Position numbers and translations under genes: made by a program
The notes under the pieces: generated by a model
What the model was told of the DNA's origin: nothing
Seen by the model: the letters and a program-made list of their open reading frames with translations, nothing else
Database searches by the model: none
NCBI GenBank assembly: GCA_937980205.1
Contig: CALJKW010000002.1
Location: 1 to 64,000, forward strand
DNA length: 64,000 nt
From: an uncultured Myxococcales bacterium
GTDB lineage: Bacteria; Myxococcota; Myxococcia; Myxococcales; Myxococcaceae
Reading direction: 5' to 3'
Part shown: positions 27,108-35,595 of the stretch, in pieces
Numbering within the stretch: position 1 is the first letter of the stretch
Layout: every line of letters starts with the position of its first letter

Positions 27108-27416
27108 ATGGACATCACCGACGTGAAGGTCTTCCCTGTCGACGAGGAGAAGCTGCGCGCCTACGTCACCATCACGCTCGACGGCTGCTTCGTGGTGCGC
27201 GACCTCAAGGTCATTCACGGGAACACCGGGCTCTTCGTCGCCATGCCGGCCAAGAAGCGCAAAGACGGCACGTACAAAGACATCGCTCACCCGCTGAACG
27301 CCGAGATGCGAGAGAAGATGGAGCGCATCGTGCTCGCCGAGTACGAGAAGGCGGCTCGCTCGGGTGGGCCTCCGAAGCGCGGCGAGGGCGGCGAGAGCTA
27401 CCCGGACCCCGACTGA
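27108..27416 (+). CDS. spoVG: SpoVG-family protein
   Basis: 102 residues starting MDITDVKVFPVDEEKLRAYVTITLDG, with the conserved FVVRDLKVIHGNTGLFVAMP and CxD-free YKDIAHPLN motifs. SpoVG proteins bind DNA or RNA and act as global regulators in Firmicutes and Borrelia, and are found in Myxococcota. ATG at 27108 matches the family N-terminus, so the 12 codons upstream are not used. Diverges from infC and precedes prs. Confidence 0.9.
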   Translation: MDITDVKVFPVDEEKLRAYVTITLDGCFVVRDLKVIHGNTGLFVAMPAKKRKDGTYKDIAHPLNAEMREKMERIVLAEYEKAARSGGPPKRGEGGESYPDPD

Positions 27417-27447
27417 CATCGGTTTTCCGCCGTGGTAACAGCGGCCC

Positions 27448-28404
27448 ATGCCGCCGAGCCACGACTACAAGGTCTTCTCCGGAAGCTCGAATCCGGATCT
27501 GACGGCCCGCATCTGCTCGTACCTGAACCGCCCCGTCTCGAAGGCGCGCCTCGGCCGCTTCAGCGACGGTGAGACCCAGGTCGAGATCGAAGAGAACGTC
27601 CGCGGCATGGACGTGTTCATCGTCCAGTCGACGTGCCCTCCGGTGAACGATCACCTGATGGAGCTGCTCATCGTGTGCGACGCGCTCAAGCGCGCCAGCG
27701 CCGCGAGCATCACCGCCGTGATGCCGTACTACGGCTACGCGCGGCAGGATCGGAAGGTGGCTCCGCGCGCGCCGATCACCGCGAAGCTCGTCGCCGACCT
27801 GCTCGAGACCGCCGGAGTCACCCGCGTCGTCTCGATGGACATGCACGCCGGCCAGATTCAGGGCTTCTTCAACATTCCCTCCGACCACCTCTACGCGTCG
27901 CCGGTGCTGCTCGAAGACATGCGCAAGAAGTTCCCCCGCGCGTCCGAGGAGATCGTGCTCGTGTCGCCGGACGCCGGCGGCGTCGAGCGCGCGCGCGCGT
28001 ACTCGAAGCGCCTCGACGCCCCGCTCGCGATCATCGACAAGCGCCGCCCGCACCCGAACGCCAGCGAGGTGATGAACCTCATCGGCGACGTGAAGGGCCG
28101 CGACGCGATCGTCATCGACGACATGGTCGACACCGCCGGCACCCTCACCGCCGGAGCCTTCGCGCTCAAGAAGGCCGGCGCCCGCCGCGTCTACGCGTAC
28201 TCGGTGCACGCCGTGCTCTCGGGCCCCGCGATCGCGCGCATCACCGAGTCGCACCTCGAAGAGGTCGTGTTCACCGACACGATCCCGCTGAGCGGCCCGG
28301 CGAAGTCGTCTCCGAAGATCCGCGCCGTCGGCACCGAGCGCCTCTTCGGAGAGGCCATCAAGCGCATCTACTCGGCGGAAAGCCTCAGCTCCCTCTTCGT
28401 ATGA
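27448..28404 (+). CDS. prs: Ribose-phosphate pyrophosphokinase
   Basis: Makes PRPP for purine, pyrimidine, histidine, tryptophan and NAD synthesis. FSGSSNPDLTARI N-terminus, SDGETQVEIEENVRG, the flexible-loop region YYGYARQDRKV and the PRPP-binding motif VIDDMVDTAGTLTAGA. 318 residues. The stop overlaps the start of the GH1 gene (ATGA). Confidence 0.97.
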   Translation: MPPSHDYKVFSGSSNPDLTARICSYLNRPVSKARLGRFSDGETQVEIEENVRGMDVFIVQSTCPPVNDHLMELLIVCDALKRASAASITAVMPYYGYARQDRKVAPRAPITAKLVADLLETAGVTRVVSMDMHAGQIQGFFNIPSDHLYASPVLLEDMRKKFPRASEEIVLVSPDAGGVERARAYSKRLDAPLAIIDKRRPHPNASEVMNLIGDVKGRDAIVIDDMVDTAGTLTAGAFALKKAGARRVYAYSVHAVLSGPAIARITESHLEEVVFTDTIPLSGPAKSSPKIRAVGTERLFGEAIKRIYSAESLSSLFV

Positions 28405-29897
28405 AGCGGTGGGTGGCCCTCGCGCTGTTGTGCGCGTGCGGCGGCAAGCCGACCTTCTCGAAGGACTTCATGTGGGGCGCGTCGATCGCCGGCTTCCAGG
28501 TCGACATGGGCTGCCCGTCGGTCGCGGCTGCCGACTGCGAGGACCGCGCGTCCGACTGGTACCAGTTCATCACCCACCCGTCCGACTTCCAGGCCGTCGC
28601 CTCGAGCACGAAGTTCCACCCGCCGACCATGGGCCCCGGGCACTGGGAGCTCTGGGAGCAGGACTTCGATCGCGCGCGCGATGATCTGGGGCTGAAGGCG
28701 TTTCGGATGTCCATCGAGTGGTCGCGCATCTTTCCGACGGCGACCGACTCGGCCGAGGGCTACGACGCGCTGAAGGCGCTCGCCGACCCGAAGGCGCTCG
28801 AGAAGTACCACGCGATGTTCAAGGGGCTGAAGGCGCGCGGCATGAAGCCGCTCGTCACGCTCAACCACTACTCGCTCCCGACGTGGATTCACGATGCGGT
28901 GGCGTGTCACCGCGATCTCTCGACGTGCACGGCGAAGGGCTGGCTCGACCGCCAGCGCACCGTGAAGGAGATCGCCAAGTACGCCGGCTTCGTCGCGAAG
29001 GAGTTCGGCGCCGAGGTCGATCTCTGGGCCACCGAAAACGAGCCGTTCGCGGTCGTGCTGCCGGGCTACATCTTCCCGTCCACCGAGCGCGTGAACCCTC
29101 CCGCGCTCTCGTACAAGTTCGCCGAGGCGAAGACGGTCATGGTCGCGATGATCGAGGCCCACGCGCGCATGTACGACGCGATCAAGGCGAACGACGACGT
29201 CGCCGAGGTCGGGCTCGTGTACGCGACCGTGCCGATGCGCCCGAAAGATCCGAACAAGGCGCTCGATCGGAAGGCCACGGAGAACGTCTTCTACCTCTAC
29301 AACACGGCCTTCCTCGACGCCGTCGTGAAGGGCGACCTCGACGAGAACCTGAGCGGCAAGGCCGTTCATCGCGACGACCTCGCCGGCCGCATGGATTGGG
29401 TCGGCGTGAACTACTACACGCCGATCACGATTACCGGAACGGAGACGGCGTCCTTCCCTGCCCTGTCGCCGCTGACGAACTTCGACCCGTTCGCGCTGAT
29501 GGGCGCGACGTGGGTCGACGAGCCCAAGGGCATCTACGACGTGACGATGCACGTCAAAGATCGGTACGGGAAGCCGATCATCATCACGGAGAACGGCACC
29601 GCGGTGACCGGGCTCGACACCGAGTCGAAGGCGCCCAGCTTCATCACGCGCCACCTCACCTGGCTCGAGCGCGCGATCCGCGACGGCGCCGACGTGCGCG
29701 GCTACTTCTATTGGACGCTGATGGACAACTACGAGTGGAACCACGGGATGGACATCCGCATGGGGCTGTACGCGGTCGACCCGATGGACTCCTCGAAGGC
29801 GCGCATGAAGCGGCCGGCCGTCGATGCGTACAAGAGCATCATCGAGGCGAACGGAGTTCCGAAGGCGCTCGCCGAGAAGTACCCGGCGCCGGAGTGA
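28401..29897 (+). CDS. Family 1 glycoside hydrolase, predicted lipoprotein
   Basis: Beta-glucosidase-type GH1 enzyme, 498 residues. The acid/base Glu lies in TENEP (E214) and the nucleophile in IITENGT (E397). MKRWVALALLCACGG looks like a lipoprotein signal with Cys11 or Cys13 as the anchor, so it likely works outside the cytoplasm. It begins FSKDFMWGASIAGFQVD, as in the family, with insertions between strands such as the Cys-containing loop at 38-50 and 170-176. The ATG overlaps the prs stop, an unexpected partner. Confidence 0.88.
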   Translation: MKRWVALALLCACGGKPTFSKDFMWGASIAGFQVDMGCPSVAAADCEDRASDWYQFITHPSDFQAVASSTKFHPPTMGPGHWELWEQDFDRARDDLGLKAFRMSIEWSRIFPTATDSAEGYDALKALADPKALEKYHAMFKGLKARGMKPLVTLNHYSLPTWIHDAVACHRDLSTCTAKGWLDRQRTVKEIAKYAGFVAKEFGAEVDLWATENEPFAVVLPGYIFPSTERVNPPALSYKFAEAKTVMVAMIEAHARMYDAIKANDDVAEVGLVYATVPMRPKDPNKALDRKATENVFYLYNTAFLDAVVKGDLDENLSGKAVHRDDLAGRMDWVGVNYYTPITITGTETASFPALSPLTNFDPFALMGATWVDEPKGIYDVTMHVKDRYGKPIIITENGTAVTGLDTESKAPSFITRHLTWLERAIRDGADVRGYFYWTLMDNYEWNHGMDIRMGLYAVDPMDSSKARMKRPAVDAYKSIIEANGVPKALAEKYPAPE

Positions 29898-29925
29898 GTC
29901 TCGCGCTGCGTCTCGGCCAACGTTG

Positions 29926-30080
29926 ACGCTGAGAGGGTCGACCAGAATGCCCCGCATGGCCGACCGCCGCTCACGCTGAGCGGAGGCGCCGCAGGCGCCG
30001 GAGTCGAAGCGGGCCACGCGTCGGCTTCGGGCCCCCTTCGACTCCGCAGCCCTTCGGGCTGCTCCGCTCAGGGTGAACGG
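29926..30080. repeat. Bipartite palindromic intergenic element, copy 3 (inverted)
   Basis: Near-identical to the reverse complement of copy 1 across about 150 bases, including the arm GAGAGGGTCGACCAGAATG, the CGCATGGCCGACCGCCG segment, and the GCAGCCCTTCGGGCTGC hairpin. It lies between the GH1 gene and a lipoprotein gene. Confidence 0.8.
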
Positions 30081-30104
30081 AGGAGGGACCGGAACTCCCT
30101 CGCC

Positions 30105-30671
30105 TCAGTTCGGAGCCGGCGCGCGCTGAGCCGTGTTGCCGCCGCCGATCTCTTTGAGGCTGTCGATCACCGCATCGAGCGCGGCCTGCTCGGAGTCCCA
30201 CTTCGACTTCAGCGTCCACACGAGCACCTGGTGGTAGCGCTTCGCGCCCTCGACCGACACGTGCTTCATCACGACGTTCGCCTTGTCGACGGTGCCCTTG
30301 AGCACGTACTCGATCGCCGGCATGCCGTTGATGGTGCGCTTCTTCGGGCCCTCCTCGATGCCGTTCGTCATCGACTGCAGCTGCGAGCCGCGCGTCACCT
30401 CGGAGAACTTCGCGAGGTCCATCCCGCTGAGGTCTTCCTTCTCCTCGGTCAGCACGATCACGTAGAGCTCGGAGCCGCGGTTGCTCGCCTGCAGCACCGC
30501 CTGGTCGTTGAGCTTGCGGTCGGGCGCGCTGTCGTCGGACCACGTCGACGGCACGGTGATCTGCAGCGCCCCGTCGGAGCTCTTCAGCGCCACCGGCTGG
30601 GGCTTCAACGCTTCGCCCATCTTCTGACAGCCGGTCAGCGCCACCAGCGCGAGCAGTACGGTGCGGTTCAT
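30105..30671 (-). CDS. Predicted lipoprotein
   Basis: 188 residues. MNRTVLLALVALTGC is a clear lipoprotein signal with Cys15. The mature part (LKSSDGALQITVPSTWSDD) resembles small secreted proteins with a PsbP/DUF-like beta fold; I cannot name it. It follows trmD by 11 bases and is probably at the end of the rpsP operon, where rplS is found in many bacteria. Confidence 0.75.
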   Translation of the reverse strand: MNRTVLLALVALTGCQKMGEALKPQPVALKSSDGALQITVPSTWSDDSAPDRKLNDQAVLQASNRGSELYVIVLTEEKEDLSGMDLAKFSEVTRGSQLQSMTNGIEEGPKKRTINGMPAIEYVLKGTVDKANVVMKHVSVEGAKRYHQVLVWTLKSKWDSEQAALDAVIDSLKEIGGGNTAQRAPAPN

Positions 30672-30682
30672 GGTCGGCCTCC

Positions 30683-31417
30683 TTACAGGTCGTCTTCGGT
30701 CTTCGCCAACAGCTTCTCGTCGGCCTTGGACAGCGTCAGCGCCGCGAACAGGTCCGGCCGCTTCGCCTGCGTCAGCTTCAGCGCGTGCCAGCGGCGCCAG
30801 CGGGCGATGCGGGCGTGGTCCCCGCCCTGGAGCACCTCCGGGACGCGGTCGCCGCGGAACTCGACGGGGCGGGTGTAGTGCGGGTGCTCGAGGACGCCCT
30901 CCTCGAAGCTCTCGCTGCCGGCCGAGGCCTCGTTGCCGAGCACGCCCGGCTGCAGGCGCGCCACGGCGTCGAGCACGACGAGCGCGGCGAGCTCTCCGCC
31001 GGTGAGCACGTAGTCGCCGATCGAGATCTCGCCGTCGACGTACTTGAGCGCCCGCTCGTCGACGCCTTCGTAGCGGCCGCAGACGAGCACCACGCCGGGC
31101 AGCTTCGCGAGCTCGCGGGCCTTGCCTTGATCGAACCGCGGGCCGCGCGGGCTCATCAGCAGCACGGGGGCCCCCGGCAGCCGCGCGCGGGCGGCCTCGA
31201 TCGCGCCGACGAGCGGCTCGACCTTCATGACCATGCCCGCGCCTCCGCCGTAGGGCGTGTCGTCGGTGACGCGGTGCTTGCCGGTCGCGAAGTCGCGGAT
31301 GTCGGTGACGGTCAGCGACAGGTGCCCGCGCTCGAGCGCCTTGCCGAGGATGCTCTCGCCCGCGTAGCCGCGGATCATCGGAGGGAACAGCGTGAGGATC
31401 TCGCACGCGAACGGCAT
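30683..31417 (-). CDS. trmD: tRNA (guanine37-N1)-methyltransferase
   Basis: SPOUT methyltransferase that makes m1G37 and prevents frameshifting. MPFACEILTLFPPMIRGY start, RVTDDTPYGGGAGMVMKVEP, the trefoil-knot SAM site LVCGRYEGVDER and IGDYVLTGGELAA. 244 residues. It lies 2 bases after rimM. Confidence 0.97.
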   Translation of the reverse strand: MPFACEILTLFPPMIRGYAGESILGKALERGHLSLTVTDIRDFATGKHRVTDDTPYGGGAGMVMKVEPLVGAIEAARARLPGAPVLLMSPRGPRFDQGKARELAKLPGVVLVCGRYEGVDERALKYVDGEISIGDYVLTGGELAALVVLDAVARLQPGVLGNEASAGSESFEEGVLEHPHYTRPVEFRGDRVPEVLQGGDHARIARWRRWHALKLTQAKRPDLFAALTLSKADEKLLAKTEDDL

Positions 31418-31419
31418 GG

Positions 31420-31929
31420 CTATTCGGCGAGCTCGAACGGCTTCACCACCACGCGACGCCCCTCGAGGTCCACCTCGGGCACGAACTCGTCGACGAACGG
31501 CACCATCAGCTCCTTGCCGCCGCCGCGGATGACGAGGTTCGGCACGGGGCCTGAGCTCCAGATCTCCTCCACGATGCCGAGCGGCTTGCCGTCGGGGTCG
31601 AACGCGGCGAGCCCGACGAGATCGCCCTGGAAGAACTCGCCCTCCTGCGGCGCCTCGAGATCTTCGCGGAACGCGAGCAGCGTCGAGCCGACGAGCTTCT
31701 CCGACTCCTCGCGCCGCTCGATGCCCTCGAACGCCACCAGCAGGTCGCCCTTCGGAGCGTCCCGCACCGCCTCGACGCGCAGCTCCTGCTCGGTCCCGTC
31801 GCGGCGCCGAACCCACACCCGCTCGACCTCGTAGAGCGTCTCGGAGGCGGGATCGAACGTGCGCACGCTCACCTCGCCGTTCAGCCCGTGCGCCGCGCGC
31901 ACGTAGCCCAGCTCGAGGTGCGGCTTCAC
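31420..31929 (-). CDS. rimM: Ribosome maturation factor RimM
   Basis: Helps assemble the 30S head by binding S19. N-terminal domain LGYVRAAHGLNGEVSVRTF and the C-terminal PRC-barrel (FFQGDLVGLAAFDPDG, LMVPFVDEFVPEVDLEGRRVVV). 169 residues. GTG start overlaps the khpA stop by 4 bases. Confidence 0.95.
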   Translation of the reverse strand: MKPHLELGYVRAAHGLNGEVSVRTFDPASETLYEVERVWVRRRDGTEQELRVEAVRDAPKGDLLVAFEGIERREESEKLVGSTLLAFREDLEAPQEGEFFQGDLVGLAAFDPDGKPLGIVEEIWSSGPVPNLVIRGGGKELMVPFVDEFVPEVDLEGRRVVVKPFELAE

Positions 31930-32219
31930 GTCGGATCGGGAGAGGCTGCGGGGGCCGGCGCAGCGCCGTTGGTCTCAGCGCGACGCTTGTCGTCGACCAC
32001 TTCGAGCCGCGCCTTCTCGCCCTTCTTCTGGGCGGCGGCGGAGAGCACGGTTCGCAGGGCGTTCACCGTGCGGCCATCACGACCGATCACCTTGCCGATG
32101 TCTTCGGGGGCGACCTTCACTTCGTACAGCATCGTCCCCTCGGCCGAGCTCGTGCGCAGCTCGACTGCGTCTGGCTTGTCGACCAGAGCGCGCACGATGT
32201 ACTCGACGAGGGGCTTCAA
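31926..32219 (-). CDS. khpA: KH-domain RNA-binding protein KhpA
   Basis: One KH domain with the GxxG loop in DIGKVIGRDGRTVNALRTVL. The first 78 residues match the family; a Pro/Ala-rich tail of about 20 residues is added. It starts with TTG at 32219 (encoding MKPLVEYIVRALVDKPD, the normal N-terminus). Position between rpsP and rimM is conserved in many bacteria. The usual partner KhpB is not in the window. Confidence 0.93.
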   Translation of the reverse strand: MKPLVEYIVRALVDKPDAVELRTSSAEGTMLYEVKVAPEDIGKVIGRDGRTVNALRTVLSAAAQKKGEKARLEVVDDKRRAETNGAAPAPAASPDPT

Positions 32220-32241
32220 CGCTTCTGCCTCGAACGGCTTT

Positions 32242-32499
32242 TTACGCCTTCGCGGCAGGAGCCTTCGTCGCGCGCTTCTTCAGGCCCGCGACGGTCTCGG
32301 ACGGCTGCGCGCCGACCTTGATCCAGTGCGACCAGCGCTCTTCGTTGACCTCGAACTTCGGCGGCTCCTGGTTCGGGTCGTAGGCACCGATCGCCTCGAT
32401 GAACTTGCCGTCGCGGGGCGAGCGGCGGTCAGCGGCGACGATGTGGTAGTACGGCATCTTCTTGGCGCCAGCGCGAGCGAGGCGGAGAACGACGGACAT
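32242..32499 (-). CDS. rpsP: Ribosomal protein bS16
   Basis: 85 residues, MSVVLRLARAGAKKMPYYHIVAADRR then DGKFIEAIGAYDPN and the C-terminal WIKVGAQPSETVAGL. First gene of the rpsP-khpA-rimM-trmD transcript. Confidence 0.98.
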   Translation of the reverse strand: MSVVLRLARAGAKKMPYYHIVAADRRSPRDGKFIEAIGAYDPNQEPPKFEVNEERWSHWIKVGAQPSETVAGLKKRATKAPAAKA

Positions 32500-32556
32500 T
32501 GATTTGGCTCCGAAAAGGTTGGGGCTAGGGCCTATACACGAGGCGCGGCAGAAATA

Positions 32557-33393
32557 TCAATCGAACCCGCCACTTTCCCGGCCATGTGGGTCAATCCAGG
32601 CCCGGGACATCCGCCGGGTGTTGAACGCAAACCCCGGCCTTCCTTCAGCATCCACCAGGATGATGCCTCCGTCCCCTCCCGCAGCCGGGAGCTGGGCGAC
32701 GGCCTGCCGGGCGACCTCCATGGGGTCCTGGCCGCCGCCGAGGCGGTCGACGGCCCAGCGCGTCAGGGTGGTCTTGATGATGGCCTCGCCGATGCCGGTG
32801 GCCGAGGCGGCGCCCGCCTTCGCGGCGTAGGTCCCGCAGCCGATGAGCGGCGTGTCTCCCACCCGGCCCGGCAGCTTCCGCGTCGTGCCGCCGGTGGAGG
32901 TCGCGGCGGCGAGGCGGCCCTGGCTGTCCCGGGCGACTGCGCCGACCGTGCCCGCCCTGCTCCACTTCTTCCGCGCCCGCTCGGTGATCATGCTCGCCGG
33001 GTCGACGAGGCTGACGCCGTGCTGCTGCGCGAAGCGGACGGCGCCGTCGGCGACCAGCAGCACGTGCCGGGTCTTCTCCATCACCAGCCGCGCGAGCGTG
33101 ATGGGGTTCTTGATGCCCTTCACCGCGGCGACGGCGCCGGCCTGGAGCTCGTCGGTCATCACGGAGGCGTCGCACTCGACCTCTCCGTCGGCGTTGAGCG
33201 TCGAGCCGGTGCCGGCGTTGAAGAGCGGGTCGTCCTCGAGGGCGACGACCGCGGCGATGACGGCGTCGAGCGCGCTGCCTCCGCGGGCGAGCACGGCGTG
33301 GCCCAAGCGCGCGGCGGCGAGGCAGCCGTCGATGTGCGGCTTCGGATCGTCGTCGGGCTGCATGTCCCCCGCGCCGCCGTGGACGAGGATCAT
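32557..33393 (-). CDS. Isoaspartyl peptidase/L-asparaginase (Ntn hydrolase)
   Basis: Threonine-type Ntn hydrolase made as a precursor that cleaves itself before the nucleophile. The N-terminal MILVHGGAGDMQPDD, LFNAGTGSTLNADGEVECDASVM and the cleavage site GTVGAVARD (Thr149) are visible, with TSTGGTTRKLPGRVGDTPLIG after it. The linker before Thr149 is short. 278 residues. The ATG overlaps the rlmN stop (ATGA). Confidence 0.92.
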   Translation of the reverse strand: MILVHGGAGDMQPDDDPKPHIDGCLAAARLGHAVLARGGSALDAVIAAVVALEDDPLFNAGTGSTLNADGEVECDASVMTDELQAGAVAAVKGIKNPITLARLVMEKTRHVLLVADGAVRFAQQHGVSLVDPASMITERARKKWSRAGTVGAVARDSQGRLAAATSTGGTTRKLPGRVGDTPLIGCGTYAAKAGAASATGIGEAIIKTTLTRWAVDRLGGGQDPMEVARQAVAQLPAAGGDGGIILVDAEGRPGFAFNTRRMSRAWIDPHGRESGGFD

Positions 33394-34460
33394 GCGGCGG
33401 ACTTGTCGACGTTCGCGAGCTGGCCGCACGCCGCGGCGATGTCACGCCCGCGGTTCGCGCGGATGAACGCCGGCACCTCGGCGGCGTCGAGGATCCGCTT
33501 GAACGCCTCGGCGCGCGTGTCGACGGTCGAGTGGTAACCCAGGCCCGGGTTGTCGTTGTACTGAATGAGGTTCACCTTCACCGGCAGGCCGCGCAGCAGC
33601 GCCGCGAGCTCGCGGGCGTTCTCGTCCGAGTCGTTGACGCCCTCCATCAGCACGTACTCGAACGTCACGCGGCGGCCCATCTTGGCGGGGAAGTTCTTCA
33701 CCGCCTCGAGCAGCGCCGCGATGTTCCACTTCTTGTTCACCGGCATCACCTTCGAGCGCGTGGCGTCGTTGCTGGCGTTCAGCGAGATCGCCAGCTTCAC
33801 CTCGGTCTCCAAAGCGAAGCGCTCGATCATCGGCACCAGGCCGACGGTCGAGACGGTGATGTGCCGGTTCGAGAAGTTCGGCCCCTGCTCGTGCTGCAGG
33901 ATCGAGAGCGCCGTCTTCACGTTCTCGAAGTTGTGCAGCGGCTCGCCCATGCCCATGAACACGAGGTTCGTTAAGGGCCGCAGCGTCTCGAGCCCCTCGT
34001 TCTTGCGGACCTCGCGATTGACGGCGTGCACCTGCGCCACGATCTCCGACGGGGTCAGGTTGCGCTTGAGGCCCAGCGTCGCCGTCATGCAGAACGTGCA
34101 GCCCATCGCGCAGCCGACCTGGGTCGAGACGCAGAGCGTCTTCCGATCCGGCGACGGCATGTAGACGGACTCGATCAGCTTCCCGTCGTGGGTCTTCCAC
34201 CGGTACTTGATGGTGCCGTCGACGGAGCGCTGCTCGAGGTCCTTCGCCAGGCCGCCGATGGTGGCGACCCCCGCCAGCTTCTCGCGCAGCGCCTTCGACA
34301 GGTCCGTCATCTGCGCGAAGTCGGTGACTCCACGCTGGTGGATCCAGTTGAAGATCTGCTTCGCGCGGAAGGACTTCTCGCCGAGCGTCTCCGTCACGAA
34401 GCTCGCGAGGGCTTCGAACGAGAGTGCGGCGAGGTCGGTCGGTGAGGCATTGGGGGACAC
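33390..34460 (-). CDS. rlmN: Dual-specificity RNA methyltransferase RlmN
   Basis: Radical SAM enzyme that methylates C2 of A2503 in 23S rRNA and A37 of some tRNAs. Cluster ligands Cys117, Cys121, Cys124 (CAMGCTFC), second catalytic Cys345 (AACGQL), and NLVFMGMGEPL. 356 residues. The GTG start at 34460 has no ribosome site and lies inside the 3' arm of a perfect hairpin, so its translation may be limited. Confidence 0.95.
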   Translation of the reverse strand: MSPNASPTDLAALSFEALASFVTETLGEKSFRAKQIFNWIHQRGVTDFAQMTDLSKALREKLAGVATIGGLAKDLEQRSVDGTIKYRWKTHDGKLIESVYMPSPDRKTLCVSTQVGCAMGCTFCMTATLGLKRNLTPSEIVAQVHAVNREVRKNEGLETLRPLTNLVFMGMGEPLHNFENVKTALSILQHEQGPNFSNRHITVSTVGLVPMIERFALETEVKLAISLNASNDATRSKVMPVNKKWNIAALLEAVKNFPAKMGRRVTFEYVLMEGVNDSDENARELAALLRGLPVKVNLIQYNDNPGLGYHSTVDTRAEAFKRILDAAEVPAFIRANRGRDIAAACGQLANVDKSAA

Positions 34461-34489
34461 GGCGCTGCATCACATAACGCAGCGCCGTG
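34458..34489 (-). promoter_or_regulatory. Perfect hairpin covering the rlmN start codon
   Basis: Minus strand: CACGGCGCTGC, a 10-base loop, then GCAGCGCCGTG. The final GTG of the 3' arm is the rlmN start. The hairpin lies 12 bases after the ndk stop and has no T-run, so it could reduce read-through, block rlmN initiation, or both. Confidence 0.6.
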
Positions 34490-34500
34490 CCGTACGACAG

Positions 34501-34926
34501 TCAGCGCGAGAACATCTCCGTCGAGCGGAAGAAGTACGACGTCTCGATCTTCGCGTTGTCGAGCGAGTCCGAGCCGTGCACCGTGTTCGCGTCGATGCTC
34601 TTGGCGAAGTCGGCGCGGATGGTGCCCGCGGCGGCCTTCTTCGGGTCGGTCGCGCCCATCAGCTCGCGGTTCTTCGCGACGGCGTTCTCACCCTCGAGGA
34701 CCATGACGACGACGGGGCCGCTCATCATGAACGTGACGAGGTCCTTGAAGAATGGGCGCTCCTTGTGGACCGCGTAGAAGCCCTCGGCTTCCTGCCTGGA
34801 GAGGTGCTGCATGCGGATGCCGATCGGCTTGAGGCCGGCCTCTTCGAAGCGGGAGATGATCTTTCCGATGACGTTCGAGGCGACGCCGTCGGGCTTGATG
34901 ATGCTGAGTGTTCTTTCGATGGCCAT
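34501..34926 (-). CDS. ndk: Nucleoside diphosphate kinase
   Basis: Balances NTP pools by transferring phosphate through an active-site His. AIERTLSIIKPDGVASNVIG N-terminus; catalytic His in NTVHGSDSLDNA. 141 residues, normal. Confidence 0.97.
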   Translation of the reverse strand: MAIERTLSIIKPDGVASNVIGKIISRFEEAGLKPIGIRMQHLSRQEAEGFYAVHKERPFFKDLVTFMMSGPVVVMVLEGENAVAKNRELMGATDPKKAAAGTIRADFAKSIDANTVHGSDSLDNAKIETSYFFRSTEMFSR

Positions 34927-34961
34927 AGGTGCGCCGCGCTTAAACCGCGCTCACGCACCGG

Positions 34962-35534
34962 TCAACGTTTCCTGGCGAGCCGGGCGCGAATTCGCGAGAG
35001 CGCGACCGGCGTGATGCCGATGTAGCTCGCGATCTGGTGCAGCGGCACGTGCTCGAGGTGCTCTTTGCGCTCGCGGCAGAACTGCAGGTAGCGCTCCTCG
35101 GCCGACAGCTGCAGGAACTCGTACTCGCGCTGCTCTTTGAGCGCGAACTGGGCCTCGGCGAAGCGGCGCAGCACCCGCGTGAGCTCGGGCGAGCTGTCGG
35201 CGCGGCGCTCGAGCTCAGCCCACTCGAAGCAGAGCAGCCGGCTGCGATCGAGCGCCTGGATGAACGTGCGCGACGGCTTGCCGAGGATGAGCTCGGCGTA
35301 CGGCGCGGTGAACTCGTACGGCCCCCGAAAGGCCTTCACCGACTCCTTTCCGTCGGCGCCGACGTAGTAGTGCCGCACGAGGCCCTCGAGCACGATGCCG
35401 AAGCGCGAGACCTTCTGGCCGGGCTTCGCGAAGAAGTCGCCCTTGTCGAGCCTGGCCTCCGAGCCCACGCCCAGCAGCGGCTCGAGCTGCGCCGCAGACA
35501 TCCCCAGAACCGCCCCGATGCGCTCGGCCAGCAC
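34962..35534 (-). CDS. Crp/Fnr-family regulator
   Basis: 190 residues. Residues 10-120 form a cyclic-nucleotide-binding-like beta roll (LDKGDFFAKPGQKVSRFGIVLEGLVRHYYV). The C-terminal helix-turn-helix is compact: LQLSAEERYLQFC, then IASYIGITPVALSRIRARL. The usual cAMP phosphate-binding RxS pair is not evident, so the ligand is unknown. GTG start. It diverges from the sterol-desaturase gene and is a candidate regulator of it. Confidence 0.85.
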   Translation of the reverse strand: MLAERIGAVLGMSAAQLEPLLGVGSEARLDKGDFFAKPGQKVSRFGIVLEGLVRHYYVGADGKESVKAFRGPYEFTAPYAELILGKPSRTFIQALDRSRLLCFEWAELERRADSSPELTRVLRRFAEAQFALKEQREYEFLQLSAEERYLQFCRERKEHLEHVPLHQIASYIGITPVALSRIRARLARKR

Positions 35535-35544
35535 GGATGCGTTT

Positions 35545-35560
35545 CTTAACCCTGTTTAAG
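35545..35560. promoter_or_regulatory. Candidate operator between the Crp-like gene and the desaturase
   Basis: CTTAA and TTAAG are separated by 6 bases (CTTAACCCTGTTTAAG), the layout of Crp/Fnr operators. The site lies 11 bases upstream of the regulator gene and 36 bases upstream of the desaturase, so it could serve both. The half-site is not the classical TGTGA or TTGAT. Confidence 0.4.
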
Positions 35561-35595
35561 GTCGGCGCCCCACGCCCCTTGCGAAAACGTTCGGC

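Noticed and set aside
30105..30671. Ribosomal protein bL19, expected after trmD
   Set aside because: The product has a lipoprotein signal and no L19 features; rplS must lie elsewhere.
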